Below, piece by piece: positions 35,917 to 48,300 of a stretch of 64,000 nucleotides of DNA. The stretch spans positions 22,728,001-22,792,000 of the forward strand of contig NC_069365.1 in assembly GCF_021730395.1 (NCBI RefSeq), in the 5' to 3' direction. Below the pieces are notes generated by a model, which saw only the letters and a list, made by a program, of their open reading frames with translations, was not told the DNA's origin and searched no databases. Position 1 is the stretch's first letter. Each line of letters opens with the position of its first letter. This stretch comes from Mercenaria mercenaria (taxonomy: Eukaryota > Mollusca > Bivalvia > Venerida > Veneridae). A program made the translations under genes and the position numbers.

Positions 35917-36697
35917 CCCCAATCACACATACTGCGCGGATAGCTACGTCTAGCCACGGATAGAAACGTAGTAATCCGTATCGATCCGTACCCTGAGCCG
36001 TACCTCATAGTAGTAATCCGTATTAATCCGTACTCAAAACGTATTCAAGACTTATCCCAAACTTGCAAGTTTCTCCAACTTTAGAACATGCACAAAAGTT
36101 TGAGCGATCCGTAGCCATTTGAGCGTGACTTTAGTCCAACTTAATTGAAACTAATTCATCCTTATACCACAGTCACACATACGGCGCGGATAGCTACGTC
36201 TAGCCACGGATGACAACGTAGTAATCCGTATCGATCCGTACCTGAACCGTACCTTAAAGTAGTAATCCGTATCAATCCGTACAGCTCTGGTACGGATCGA
36301 TACGGATAACTACATTTCTATCCGTGGCTAGACGTAGCTATCCGCGCCGTATGTGTGACTGGGGTGTTAGTTAAACTTACCAAAACGTAGTTATCCGTAC
36401 TGTAACGTACCTTGCTGCATTGATCAGTATCCAAGGCTTCCCGTACTTAAGCGTACGAGTAGTTCAATGTAGACCGCAGACCCGTCCACGCGCTGGGCAA
36501 GTCGCCAGGTACAGTAAAACGTAGTTCAAAGTAGTACTTATTCGCGTCCTGTATTTTTTGTTTCCCGTTTCTCACCATTTTTACCGTACTAAGACCTATT
36601 GTTCCGTACTTATCCGTGTCCGCCACCAACACAGACCAATCCCATTCGCACCGTATCTCAACGCACGGACATATCCGTATGTGTGACTGTAGCTTTA
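35917..36697. mobile_element. Inverted-repeat element with CACACATAC ends, containing a smaller hairpin copy
   Basis: The left end CCCCAATCACACATAC and right end GTATGTGTGACTGTAG are inverted relatives. Inside, arms 36,170-36,242 and 36,289-36,361 (73 bp, only a few mismatches) form a strong hairpin. They share CAGTCACACATACGGCGCGG, TAGCTACGTCTAGCCACGGA and ATCCGTATCGATCCGTACC. The same block also occurs at 35,922-35,992. ATCCGTA/TACGGAT motifs recur throughout. It is non-autonomous and has no coding sequence. Confidence 0.75.
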
Positions 36698-38595
36698 GGT
36701 AAGATTTGTCATTCTTTGTCAACAAATTTTGTAATAAATATCATAAATATAGATTTTTAGACTTTATTTAATACGTCTCTATCTTTGGGAACTCACGGTT
36801 CTCTCTATATCTTATAAATATACCATGAAAATATTCCACAAGAAATATGTATTATGAAATAACTATAATTTCGACATAAGCTTCACCTGCAAAAGATTTT
36901 CAACAGAAGAAACGGCTTATAGAAATAAATATTCTGAATATTAGTATTTTATTTTCAGAGCAATAATTTGTCATACCTTGTTATAAGAAAACTGAGCCGT
37001 AACTTTTTCAAATATTTTGGTCATACTGGTGCTTTGCCATGGATACGATACAAGTAGTCTTCTCACGGACATTACATCACCGTTGTCTCAACAGGTTGCT
37101 TACCAGCGGGCTTTGCATGAGTCTAAATACAAATAAAAATATTCGACTGATTGTTACATCTTTACACAACTGTTTATTACAAATAATGTGTTGCCTGCAG
37201 TTCCATGAAATGTATCCTTGGTAATCACATGCTATCCTCTTTTATGACTTGTGCACTGTCATTTCTAGCGTGACTACGACATGACAAATTACTCGTAAAT
37301 GTTATGACAGTTTATAATATAAGATACACGTATTATACCTGAAAAAGTACTAGCTTAACTGTGACAGAAACCGCATCAGATTACAAGAATTTTGAACCGC
37401 CACGTTTTGATCTACCCTCCATCACTACAAAGACAACTTCTCCAATCTCCACTCTCTTCCACAAATGCGTTGTTTATTGTCATCTCTTCCAAAGATCTGA
37501 ACATGTTACAGGTAAGAAAATCACGGACGCTTATAAAAATAAAACTTGATGCACATTTATGTCAACATTTTAAAATAAATCTCTGCTTGGTCCAATCAAT
37601 AAGTTAGACGACGATACGTATTGGAAGTTGAGTTATTACTCCACAGGGTCACCTTTTAGAATAACTTTTTTGTATACTTTTGAACACTGTTTTGATTGAA
37701 TAGTGTTGTCTCTTGTTCCTCGCCATCCCTAGTAACGTCTATAAGTTAGAGAACACCGATTGTTTTCTCACAGATTTCCATAATAACATTATGGCGTGAA
37801 CGGCCTTCCATCAATCGAAACATGTATATCTAATCATTTTTACTTCAAGAACTATTTTACTCCACCAAATATCGGACGACGAAAAACATATGAATAGTGA
37901 TAATTGTGAATCAGATGACCCCCTGTTTACATCGTTCGCATAGCAGGAGAAATTCGTTTGACACATAAAATGTAACAGTTGTTGTCAAAATGTACAATAA
38001 AATACCGAAAATACAGTAAAAAAACAATTTTGAAAGAATTAATCATTTCTTGGGTTAGTTCACATGACTGACAGACATTGCCATATTCCAAGCTATACGC
38101 TAACCTTATTCCCAGTAAGATTGGCGGTCTGTGACCCCAAGTATGCGTCGTAACCGAACCTACCGCTGTCATTGTCATTGGACGTGATATTCGCCCAAAG
38201 ACCCCTGGCTGCTGCGCTCTGAAAATCGAGGCTTTTTAATATCAAATCCTTTGTCTTGTTTTATGTCGGTTGTTATTTCGATAGAAATATTTTCTTCTAA
38301 AGAAGTGTGAAATAGTGTTTTGTTTTCATATATTAAATGATTTCGCAAACTAGCCTTTCTAATGAATTTCGGCTAAATGAATAACTGTCCTTGCAAATAT
38401 TTGACAAATGTTATATACTCGTTGGGTGATAAGCTAGTCAATATAATAGTGTTATTAGGTAGAGTTGTATTCGACTCGGTCGGATTTCACACAAGGCGAG
38501 CATCCTGCCTGGCAAACTCCACGAAAGACGAATGGAACGTCCCAGATCAAGCTGCTGTTATAATTGCCCTTTAATTACATACTTCTACCTTTTTG
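36698..38595. other. Non-coding DNA with one weak exon candidate
   Basis: AT-rich, without a supportable gene. The only gene-like signal is the small splice-bounded open segment near 37,368-37,511. Confidence 0.4.
37368..37511 (+). CDS. Possible internal exon, unknown product
   Basis: A 144-nt stretch lies between a CTGTGACAG acceptor-like site and an ACAG/GTAAGA donor. Two frames are open across it; one contains the phrase SLQRQLLQSPLSSTNALF, the other KNFEPPRFDLPSITTK. No family is recognised. It could belong with the candidate at 34,993, but nothing ties them together. Confidence 0.22.
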
Positions 38596-38775
38596 TGGTG
38601 CATGTTAGGTTCTTTCAAAGAAATATTCTGCAGAGTTATGGGACTTTGATTTTTGTTACTATATTATATATACATACATTCCACATAATTATGCATTCTT
38701 GTGTGCGTCAAATTGCAATGTACAGTGTCAATACGTGCTATGGGTACATTAATCACCTTCAGTGATAGCTCTAGT
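38596..38775 (+). repeat. Solo 3' fragment of the ~172-bp tandem-repeat element
   Basis: GTGGTGCATGTTAGGTTCTT, GCAGAGTTATGGGACTTTG and TCACCTTCAGTGATAGCTCT follow the same order as the right end of the element at 26,084-27,494, and both stop at the same GCTCTAGTT edge. About one unit is present. Confidence 0.8.
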
Positions 38776-39160
38776 TGTTTACTGCTTTGTTTAGCGAAAG
38801 ACGACTGAATACGGAGATTTACCTAATTTTTTTCAAAACATAGGTATGAAGTTTAAAAGCTTTGATATGCTGGCAAAATGCCCAATTTATTTCTCAAAAA
38901 TAGATATATATTAATAATATTTCAACCAGGGACGTATAGTTTTGAGCATCTAATTAAAATTTTGTGATCAAGGAAATGTAACTTCTTGAACATGTAGAGT
39001 AGAAATACCAAAGGGACATAATAGACTGGATATTTTCTATTAGGGTGTATTCCATTTTACATTCAACAGTGATCTGGATTGCTAAATAATGATCAATTAC
39101 GTTCGCTTAAAATGTAGAACATCTGGAGCAGCGTGATAACCTGCAAATACATGCTGTAAC
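38776..39160. other. Non-coding DNA
   Basis: No gene, repeat or RNA was recognised in this AT-rich stretch. Confidence 0.4.
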
Positions 39161-39164
39161 AGGA

Positions 39165-39250
39165 TGCATAAATGTAAGCTCTGCACGGGAATCGAACCCA
39201 GGACCTATCACACCAAAGGCAGACACTCTACCACATCAATATAACAGCAG
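39165..39250 (-). repeat. tRNA-like relic (tRNA pseudogene or SINE head)
   Basis: On the minus strand TGTGGTAGAGTGTCTGCCTT (A-box-like) is followed by GGTCCTGGGTTCGATTCCCG (a good B box). The anticodon stem does not pair well and the acceptor stem is not closed, so a working tRNA is unlikely. It is either a decayed tRNA gene or the head of a tRNA-derived SINE. Confidence 0.5.
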
Positions 39251-39752
39251 TAGCTATAGCTAGGTATTGTAAGTGCATCCCTATTCACTACCCGACTACA
39301 TTATAACGTTCATTATCGGTGTATTTTTCGTTTAAAGAAAAAATAAAATCTAATTTTGCCAACATATTTAATCGGTCATAACTGCCCAAATTTCTCTGAC
39401 GTGTTTTTAGAGAATGAACTTACTAACTGGTAGTATCGGTGAAATATTACTTACACCGAATCTTTTATATTTGCCATTTTAGCGTAAGCAAGTGTTTAAT
39501 ATAGACCTGTCATATACAATGATACTTGGAGTTAGGACCAGCTACGACCCTGTCTTTGTCCACAATTTGAAGACCTAACATCCCCCGGTATAACAATTTA
39601 ATCAAAATCAATGCGCTTCCTAAAATCATAAAAAAATAACCACCGATCTCTAATCATTTCTGTCCAAATTTTGTTCAAGCGGAGGCACCCGGTCCCTCTC
39701 TGAGCCACTAGAGCCAACAATAGATAAAACGTTTAAACGCCAAATTGATATA

Positions 39753-39930
39753 CAGTCAAACCTGTCTATAAAGACCATCCTTGGGAGAGCCAAAATGTGG
39801 TCTTTCTTGGGAGGTGGTCTTTATTGACAGGTTAAAATACACTGTAAATGTTAAAATTGGAAACGGAACATGTGGTCATTAGAGCCAGGTGGTCTCTGTT
39901 CTGATGTGGTCTTTAACACAAGTTTGACTG
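39753..39930. mobile_element. 178-bp MITE with TA target sites (Tc1/mariner-like)
   Basis: The ends CAGTCAAACCTGTC and ACACAAGTTTGACTG are inverted repeats flanked by TA on both sides (39,751-39,752 and 39,931-39,932). The internal text (GGTGGTCTTTATTGACAGG, GTGGTCTCTGTT) is the pattern of a very common invertebrate MITE. Non-coding. Confidence 0.8.
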
Positions 39931-39932
39931 TA

Positions 39933-41373
39933 TCTGCATTAAACTTTATTTTTTTTTAATTTTTTTTTTTTTATTAAAGTTTAACTCCCGTTTTTAAAAG
40001 TATTTCAGTTATGCAACGGTGGACATAAAGGGCTTCTAACATTTGTTCAAATGTAGGCACATCACCTGTTTTATTTCTTTTATATTGTTAACATGGATGA
40101 TACCATTCCTGATTTAGTGTGTCATACTCATATTCAAGGTTAAATAGTCAACTTTAGCGACTTGGTGCAACTGTGGCTCTCTTGTTTTTTTTCTTTGCAT
40201 AAAAGGTTATAAAATGTATGATTTTGCTAAAGCCTCTGTACTTACGCCCGAAATAAAGACCGGCTTACGTGTCTTTCATGTGGTTACAGTACTACTAATT
40301 ATTAAGTTTGTTATTGACACTCCACGTTTGCCGAGTTTCCATATACATGTATATCAAACTGACCCCGCATATTTCCGTGGAGGGTCACTAACAAACCCTA
40401 TAACTGATTTGTTTTATCGGCCACTTATTCACCCCCTATAAACGACTCTCCGACCGATCAAAACAAACAACTGACATTATTCGCATCAGACCGACTGCCT
40501 ATATTTTCTTAATTTATTTATTCGATTCAAAATCTAATTGACATGACCATATCATTATCATTTTTCCCTGGATTTAAGGATAACTGAAATAAAAATCAGG
40601 AACTGTTCTTCTATCGGAAGGCAAATTACAATTTACTCTTAGCCTGGCGATTTTGCTGTCCTATTAAGATGTTGAAAAACATCAATATCCTGTCATTTAC
40701 CTTAAATTTTTGATGCTCATGTACACAAATCACTTTTTCGCTGTAAAATTTTAAGTAAAATAATTTAATGCTATTTTTGTGCATTTAGACGGATTTAAGC
40801 CACATTGGGACATCTTGCAAATCATCCTGGAATCTCTGAAGTAAACGCAAAAAAATAACATTTAATTCTTAATTAAACTTGATCTAATACGATTGTTTCA
40901 TTGGCAATATTGAAGCTCGACCAGTACCGAGTTCGTTCATACAAAATCAAGAGTGTGCATTGACATGCCGAAGTCGATTACAAATTCACATAAAACCACC
41001 ATTTCTTTAAAATTGCCAGATTGTCTCAAACTTGGGGTATTTTTATTGTTCCTTGAGAAGGAACACTTATGGTGAACTTGTCACACTTGACTGAGCATGT
41101 AATGGATGCAAGGGTATCATCAAAGGAATCCGATTTCCCGTAGGGCGCCGCCATCTTGGACTCATGCATATTCATTACAAATAGCCTCATCTAAAAATAG
41201 ACTCCCGCCAAAAAAAATTTACGTAATGAAATTGTCCCTGGTCACGTGATTTTTTTAGCTTCTAACGTTTCGGATTTGCAGGTGCTTTCTTTTGCGTACT
41301 TTTTTTACTCTTCCTGATTTGTTTTTCGAATCGTAAATGCATGTATTAAAATTCTTTGTGTTAAGTGTGCACA
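39933..41373. other. Non-coding DNA
   Basis: It contains a T-run at 39,950-39,974 and a patch at 41,140-41,170 (GGGCGCCGCCATCTTGGAC). No gene can be supported. Confidence 0.4.
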
Positions 41374-43184
41374 CGCCATGTACCCGGATAATCCTAACTC
41401 TGTTCAGCGACCCTAACTCAGTGCCAACATGGCTGACAGAAAGACGGTACATGTAGTTAATTTCCTTGTCTTTTTTCATGTTTTATGTGAGTATGCAATG
41501 TTAGCTTAAAACTGTTGATAGTCATAATATCCTGTATTGATAACATGTTTTGTGTACTAAATATATCAATCGAAATGTCACATTATGTGGTTGGAATTCA
41601 TTAAATGTACTCAAAAAAGTCTTCAAAGTGAACATGTTTTATGTTTCTAACTGTTTTAAAGTACCAGAAATTACAGTAAGACCTTACTTATTAAATGTAT
41701 TAGTTCCATAAATATCTCGTTGACAATGTTTAACAGTATCAAAGTTTGAAATTTATTTTTATAGCTTAAAAATTATATTGATTATGAGGTGGGTTTAAAT
41801 TTGCGGATAATTCCTAACTGGTATAGGAAACAGTGCTGGATAAATACGAACTTAGAATGGATAAACACCTAACCAAACGAAAACGGCTGTTCGTCTGTGC
41901 TTTTTTATGGACTGTTGATGCTCGAAGTTCTTTAATCTACCCACCCCTGCAGGGATGTGGGATTCCTATGTCCAACTTATCCGACTCGTGATTTTTTTTG
42001 CCGGCGGACAAGTGCATTTTTCATTCTGTGTGTCCGCGGACAAGCATACTTTTTTCAGGTATAAAATGAGAAAACATAAAATATCATTTAGATTGTGTGT
42101 TGCTTTAAGTGTATGGAGGTGATAAAGATAATGGGTTCTTTGACTATGTCTCGCGCACACTGTAACTCGGTGACTATGATAAAATATCAGAGAAGATTTA
42201 GATACAAGAAGATTTATTTAACGTCGGATAAGTATAAACATATAACACTAGCTTAAAACTATTTTCCGGCAAACACATGTAAATAAGCTCGACATAAGTA
42301 AATCAGCTGTAATAAAATGCAAATATGTTAAAGCACATTAAAGCAAATAAAGCATCTGACTGTAAGTAGATGAAACAAATCACAAATTATCATATATATG
42401 TTACAGCGCATTAAAACAAAATAGCACAGAGGTACTAGCAAATAAAAGGAAAAAGTAATTTACCGCATACAGATTTAGCACATTTAAAGCAACATAAAAA
42501 AGATTAGCTGACACTACACAAAAATAAGAAGAGTCACATTTTACAACATGCATTTGAAAAAAAACATAAAAGAAGAAATCATATACATGCTAAAGGGAAC
42601 ATAAGAACTACTTAAAGTAGCTGAAGAAAAATATTTGCATCATCAGCATATAGCATTCTGTAACTAAAACTAAAAAAGGAAAACAAGGGTTACACACAGA
42701 GAACTAAAAGGACATTTAAAGACATCAGAAACGTAAACAACTTAAAAAAGTATTATGACACGTTTGTAAGTAGAATTCCTAAATCAAAAGCAGAGATCGC
42801 AAGTATGACTAAACAAGTCGGAACGTTTTAAGAGTCTTTCTCTGAATTCATCTGGCTTTGCACCATTGCGTGGGCAGTGTTTCGGGCATGACCTCAAAAG
42901 ATCCCGAACACTACTTACGCGATTTCAGACTTTTATAAACATTTAAAGGCAAATATTTCAACAGCTTATGTTTTACCACACTTACTGTGATGTGCTTTTC
43001 TTTTCATTGTCCTAAATAAAGAACTCGATCTACAGTCTATTTGCGCTTTCATGAAGGTTTGATATTACAAATCAGAGCAAGTGAAATTTGACTATGGACA
43101 AGTGGATTTTTAAGTTCCGTGGACAAGTGAAAAATGTAAGGATACCCACACCCCTGTCCCGTCAGTCCATGCATTACTAACCCC

Positions 43185-43366
43185 TGGGGTGGAGTCAATT
43201 TTGACCCCGGGGGTCATGATTTGAACAAAGTTTATAGAGGTCCACTAGGCAATGCTACATGTGAAATATCTAAGCTCTAGGCCTTCTGGTTTATTTTTAG
43301 AAATTTTTTGAAGATTTTCCTATGTAAAATCAAGTGACCCCTAGGGCGGGGTCAATTTCGACCCCC

Positions 43367-43367
<1 letters not shown>
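43185..43367. repeat. Interspersed-repeat fragment (GGGGTCAATTTTGACCCC type)
   Basis: GACCCCGGGGGTCATGATTT and GTGACCCCTAGGGCGGGGTCA are phrases of an abundant mollusc interspersed repeat. It leads directly into the microsatellite. Confidence 0.45.
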
Positions 43368-43438
<71 letters not shown>

Positions 43439-43480
43439 GGGAGAGAGAGAGAGACAGAGAGAGAGAGACAGGGAGGAAGA
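43368..43480. repeat. (GT)n(GA)n microsatellite
   Basis: A TG run to about 43,414 is followed by an AG run to about 43,438 and imperfect GA-rich sequence to about 43,480. Open frames across it are low-complexity artefacts. Confidence 0.95.
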
Positions 43481-44315
43481 GAGGGTTGGGGACTACAGAA
43501 CTTCGAACATCGGTGGTATTAAATAATTTCTTATATAAATATAATAATTTTGACTTTTATACTGAGTTATTTTTGAGGGTTTATCCAGATTGTTCCAGAC
43601 ATTGCTATTTGCATAATATTAAAAATATGAAAAAAATATTTGTCTGTAGTGGGCATACATATAATATCTTGTAAAATTAATGACAAATTAATTAATGAAG
43701 ATTTTTATCCTTACATTTTTCACTTGTCAACGGATAATACCGTAATGTTTACAATAATCACACCATGTACATGTCAACTCATTCATTTCTATAGAATACT
43801 AGTCAGTTAGGTGTTTATCCGTCACGCAATTTCGTGTAAGTTAGGTTTTTATCCATTCCTCACGTAAACTGAGTTCGGTTTTTATCAACTCAAAGTTAGG
43901 TTTTTATCCCTTTTCTCACTGTCAGTACATTTGAACATGTATTGTGTCAACATGTAGTGGGTTAACAACATAGTGTAAACGGGCCTATAAAACAGTATAT
44001 CTTTGCTTTCAAACAACAAAATACTCGGGACATCAAAAGCATAGAAGTATTTTTAAAGATTTTTTGTAAAAGTTTTCATTGAAAAAGTTACCTTGTTCGT
44101 CGTTTTTCCACCTGAAAACACAAGGGTTGATATATTTAACATGATGCATTTTGAAATAAATATACACTTGATCAATGGAGATAGATATAACAACAGAAAC
44201 ATTCCTTTATACATCGTAATTACACAGAAAACAAAGTTGTATCGGCTTTACATCCGCCATGTTGGCACTGAGTTAGGGTCGCTGAACAGAGTTAAGATTA
44301 TCCGGGTACATGGCG

Positions 44316-45307
44316 TGGTGCAGGTACTCGCTGGTGTAGTCGCGTGATGAAAATATCCGGAACACAGACTGCAAGACAAATGCTTCCAAATAGCAGAATA
44401 TGTACTGCACTTGCTTTTATTAAAAAACAATTTTGGGTTATGATAAAACTGTTAATACTGAGATTAGTTCTTAATTAAGTTTGCAGCAATAATGACAGCA
44501 CATATTTTTTCTCATTGCATTATTAAACATTTGTAACATTATGCTAAAACAATATCCCTTAAAAAGAATATTTTATATGCGCTAGAAGGAACCTTTTGGT
44601 AAGCTAAATCTTGTTTTATCTTATGAAAAGTAGGCGCACCTCAAGAATTTCTTTGTCGGAGCGTAATAACGCCATGAGATCGTAAACCATTTCAGTAGTT
44701 CCAGTATGGGATCACTGAAATATAAACCAGGCAGACTGAGATACAATATGTATGACAACATTATGTCAACATATTTTGATTACCTCACTCGTTAAAGCAA
44801 CGTAAAAGTCAACTAAAAGATTTTTAATTGGATATCCCTATGAATGAACTTACCACTTATCATTTGAGATTCAGCAGCATTTTGAAGTTACAGGGCTTTA
44901 TTACGTTTTATCAGGTTCAGTATTTTAGATAGATTTCTTACGGACCAAATGTTAGACTGGCTGTAGTCAAATATATTATCCCCTTTAAATACATTATTAT
45001 AGATTCTTCATTATTACTACAACCACTAGATATTACTCATGTTATGGCTGCTTGCTTTTTATTCTTGATTAGTTAATGCATTTCCGCGTAATGTTCTTAT
45101 GTTTTATAGCTATGTGTTTTTCATACTCTAAGAGAATTCCTTGACCTGAAAATCACGAAGTATGTAAACACGCGTAACGTGGCTCTAGGTAAGTTGAAAA
45201 GTACATGCGCAGTGTAGCAGTTTATAAAGAAATCGGAACAGGTATAGCTGCCAACTGGAAATTTTGATTCCTAGTGAATACAGTAATATACAATATTTGC
45301 TCTGAAA
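44316..45307. other. Upstream region of the claudin-like gene
   Basis: No coding sequence, RNA or clear repeat is visible. A transcription start for the claudin-like gene presumably lies in its last few hundred bases, but no TATA-type signal can be assigned safely. Confidence 0.35.
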
Positions 45308-48300
45308 ATGGCGAATAGGGCGTTTTCATCTAGTTCATGCAGTCTTAAAGCAGCAACTGTGCTATTACTCATAGTTTTAATTCTTCACATAATTGGATTT
45401 GCTTTACCAAAATGGGTTATTGTGGAGTTTAGTGTAACCAGATTCTCAACTAGAACAGAGAGTGGCTATCATGCCGGACTCTGGCAACACTGTGGCTGTG
45501 CTAAAGTACACGACTCGAGCGTATGTCTTTGTTTCTCAAGGATAAATGATCCAGGTGAGTGTGTTTTAACCGTTTTCCAGTGTATATTGTGTAAAACCTA
45601 TAGATATCAAACGCCATTTGTTTCTGCGAAATTATCCGCTGTGTATTTATTTAAGTACATGTATTACGTTTCGGAAAATGTAAGAAAGTTTCATTATCGA
45701 TATGCAGAACTTTGCGATTAAAGGAATTGTGTAGACATTGCAGCGCCGTATATTGCTCTAAACGCCCGCTAGTTGGAATGATTTAATAGTAAAGGGGAGT
45801 GTTGGTCTAGTTGTTAAGGTATCGGACGCTCAGCTTGAGTGTCGTGGGCTCGAACCCATATGTGGTCACGACCACGCCTTCTCATATGTCACTAGTACTG
45901 GTTTTTCCAGGAAGCGGACTCGAGAGTGGTTCAAGTAAGCTTAAATCTTTCATCACAATCGAGCTAAAACATATCAGTATAGACTAAGAGTGATTTACGA
46001 ATGTTAATCCCAGTTAATCCCAGTTAATTAATTGCCTTTCTAACATGCAGCGGATTACAAATAACATAATTTTATCTTCTGATATTGCCTACTTCATTAT
46101 ACTGTTGGACTTTTTTTATGCCAGTAAGGATTAATTTGCTCATAAAACGTTGTTCTTGATTTATGTCTTTCGCTTCACTGTCCGTGATACGTACTAAGAA
46201 TAGAATTGTGTTTAATCATTATGTTAGAGGATCATAATTATGTTAGACTGGCTATAGTCAAACATGCGATTCTCTTTGAATCAAGCTATCACTATTATTA
46301 TTATCTTATTATCATTATTGTTATTATTATTATTATTATTACATCATTATCATCATTTATATTATTATCAACATGTCTTATGAATTAATGGACAGCAACA
46401 CGTTCTGCCATCCTGTTGTTGTGGGGTTTTTTTTTTCATGTCTGTTTTATTTCCCTATTTTTGTTTCCAGCGTGGTTTAAGACAGTACAGGCTGCGGAAA
46501 CCCTCGGGCTGATTGGCTTAATCATATCGATGCTTCTGTCTCTGGCTCTGATGTGCTACAAGCAGAACAAGAAGTACAAAATCATCAACCTGATAATTGT
46601 GATTATTTCTGGTAAGATAAAAAGCATAAGCGTATAGGCAGATCTTATCAAATCATCTGCTGTCATGTGTATTTCCCGCGGACATTACAACATTAATCCA
46701 CGGAATATTTTCGCTGACATTTACATAAAAATCAGTCTGGAATATATCAGATCAACACATATTTTGTTTTACTTTATTGTTTAACGAGAAATACCTCTTA
46801 TCGTGGCCTCAACGCGAAACTAGTCTATCTGCTTCTATTTCTATATACACATAGACTAGTTTCGCGTTGAGGCCACGTTATGGTATAGATAACGTTGGTA
46901 ATATGCATTCGGAAAACTACAGAGCTCTCGAAAGCCTTGTTATTAAAAACAGAACTTACCTGATAGATAAACTGTTTATTTAAAAAGTAGATCTATAAGA
47001 TATAACTGGGGTTTTATAATAATTTTCGATCCAGTTTTAAAATGATTTACGCAAATGTTTCTTGGTTGACCCTTTACCTACGTTGTTGCAATTACCATGC
47101 CTATGTACATCAAAATACTCGACTGCCGGAACTAAGAACAAAAAGTCTCCAAATAACATCTGCTGTTATATCATTGGTCCCATTTTGAATTAATTTCAAA
47201 GAAATGTTCATTGGGTATACATCTACCTATAGAGTATTAAATGTTATTTTATAAAAAAATATAAAACACTGGTCCGATTTGAAATAATTTCACTGAAATA
47301 TTCCCTCTACTAAAATTGTGAAAAGTCTTCTCCGGGTCGTTCAAAAAGAACATTGCTGTCAGAGGCCGGTCTAGTTTTTCCTATAAGGCTTTTTAGAAAT
47401 TTTTTGAAAATCTCTAAATCTGCAGGCTTGTTTTCAAAGTATTGGGGCAGAAATATTTGAGACGCACTACGAGAAAACCAACATAGTGCATTTGCTACCA
47501 GCATGGATTCAGATCAGCCTGCGCAGTCAGGTCAGGATCCATGCTATTCGCTTTCAAAGCCTATTGCAGTTAGAGAAACCGTTAGCGAACAGCATGTATC
47601 CTGATTAGACTGCGTGGATGCGCAGGCTGGTCTGGATCCATGCTGGTAGCAAATGCACTATGTTGGTTTTCTCATGGTGCGGCTCATTTCTTGTTATACA
47701 TATACTGATGAGTGGTATAAGACAACCAGTGACGTTTTGTGAGAATGCTTGTAATTTCAAACTGGGTCATCCTTAGTGCAAAGTCACAGAAAAAAAATTA
47801 AGGTGCTATATGCCAAACATTATACCTGTATTTCAGGAACCTTATTGTTTATCAAATCTAGATTAAGTCTGAAACTTGGACATCTGAAGTTAAAATCCGA
47901 TCACATTGTCAAATCTTACATGATGTTAAACTGGAGGATATCCAATAGGCGCTGCTGGGAAGCACATGAAGGGTGTTCATATTTCTTTACCCTTCATGAA
48001 CTGACCCAGTCAATCCGAGTCTGTTATTATATAACTTGGTTGCGTTCTATACTTTCTAAGGGTCTTCATACAGATTTTATTTGTTAACGTTAAGGTGATA
48101 ATATATTCTACCTGATCTATAAAGAATCTTTGCTCGGGTACATTTCTAGGGTTGTATCTGGGGTAAAAGGAACTAGGTTACTAGGTCAAATGACATAAAA
48201 TGCCCTTTTGAGGACAAACTTTCTACTTGATATCATGAAACTTTCATGAATCATTGCCAAGATGAGTTTGGCCACATTTCAAAACTTAGGGTACTCAAAT

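Larger units (their letters stand above)
41374..44315. mobile_element. 2.9-kb region bounded by 60-bp inverted repeats
   Basis: Arms 41,374-41,433 and 44,256-44,315 are reverse complements at 59 of 60 positions (CGCCATGTACCCGGATAATC... to ...CAGTGCCAACATGGC). Further in, GGATAAACACCTAAC (41,859-41,873) pairs with GTTAGGTGTTTATCC (43,806-43,820). A second nested inverted pair (GGGATGTGGGATTCCT near 41,950, AAGGATACCCACACCCC near 43,140) brackets an A-rich 1.2-kb segment with no ORF. This suggests a non-autonomous DNA element carrying another one. True outer ends and target duplications were not found. Confidence 0.6.

Noticed and set aside
36447-36725. Minus-strand open frame of 92 residues
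   Set aside because: It lies within the inverted-repeat element at 35,917-36,697 and has no recognisable domain.
39165-39250. Working tRNA gene on the minus strand
   Set aside because: The A and B boxes are recognisable, but the anticodon stem and acceptor stem do not close.
43334-43674. Open frames rich in VCVCV and RERERE
   Set aside because: They are translations of a (GT)n(GA)n microsatellite.
46206-46388. Open frame rich in Ile and Tyr
   Set aside because: It is a translation of an ATT/ATC microsatellite in an intron.
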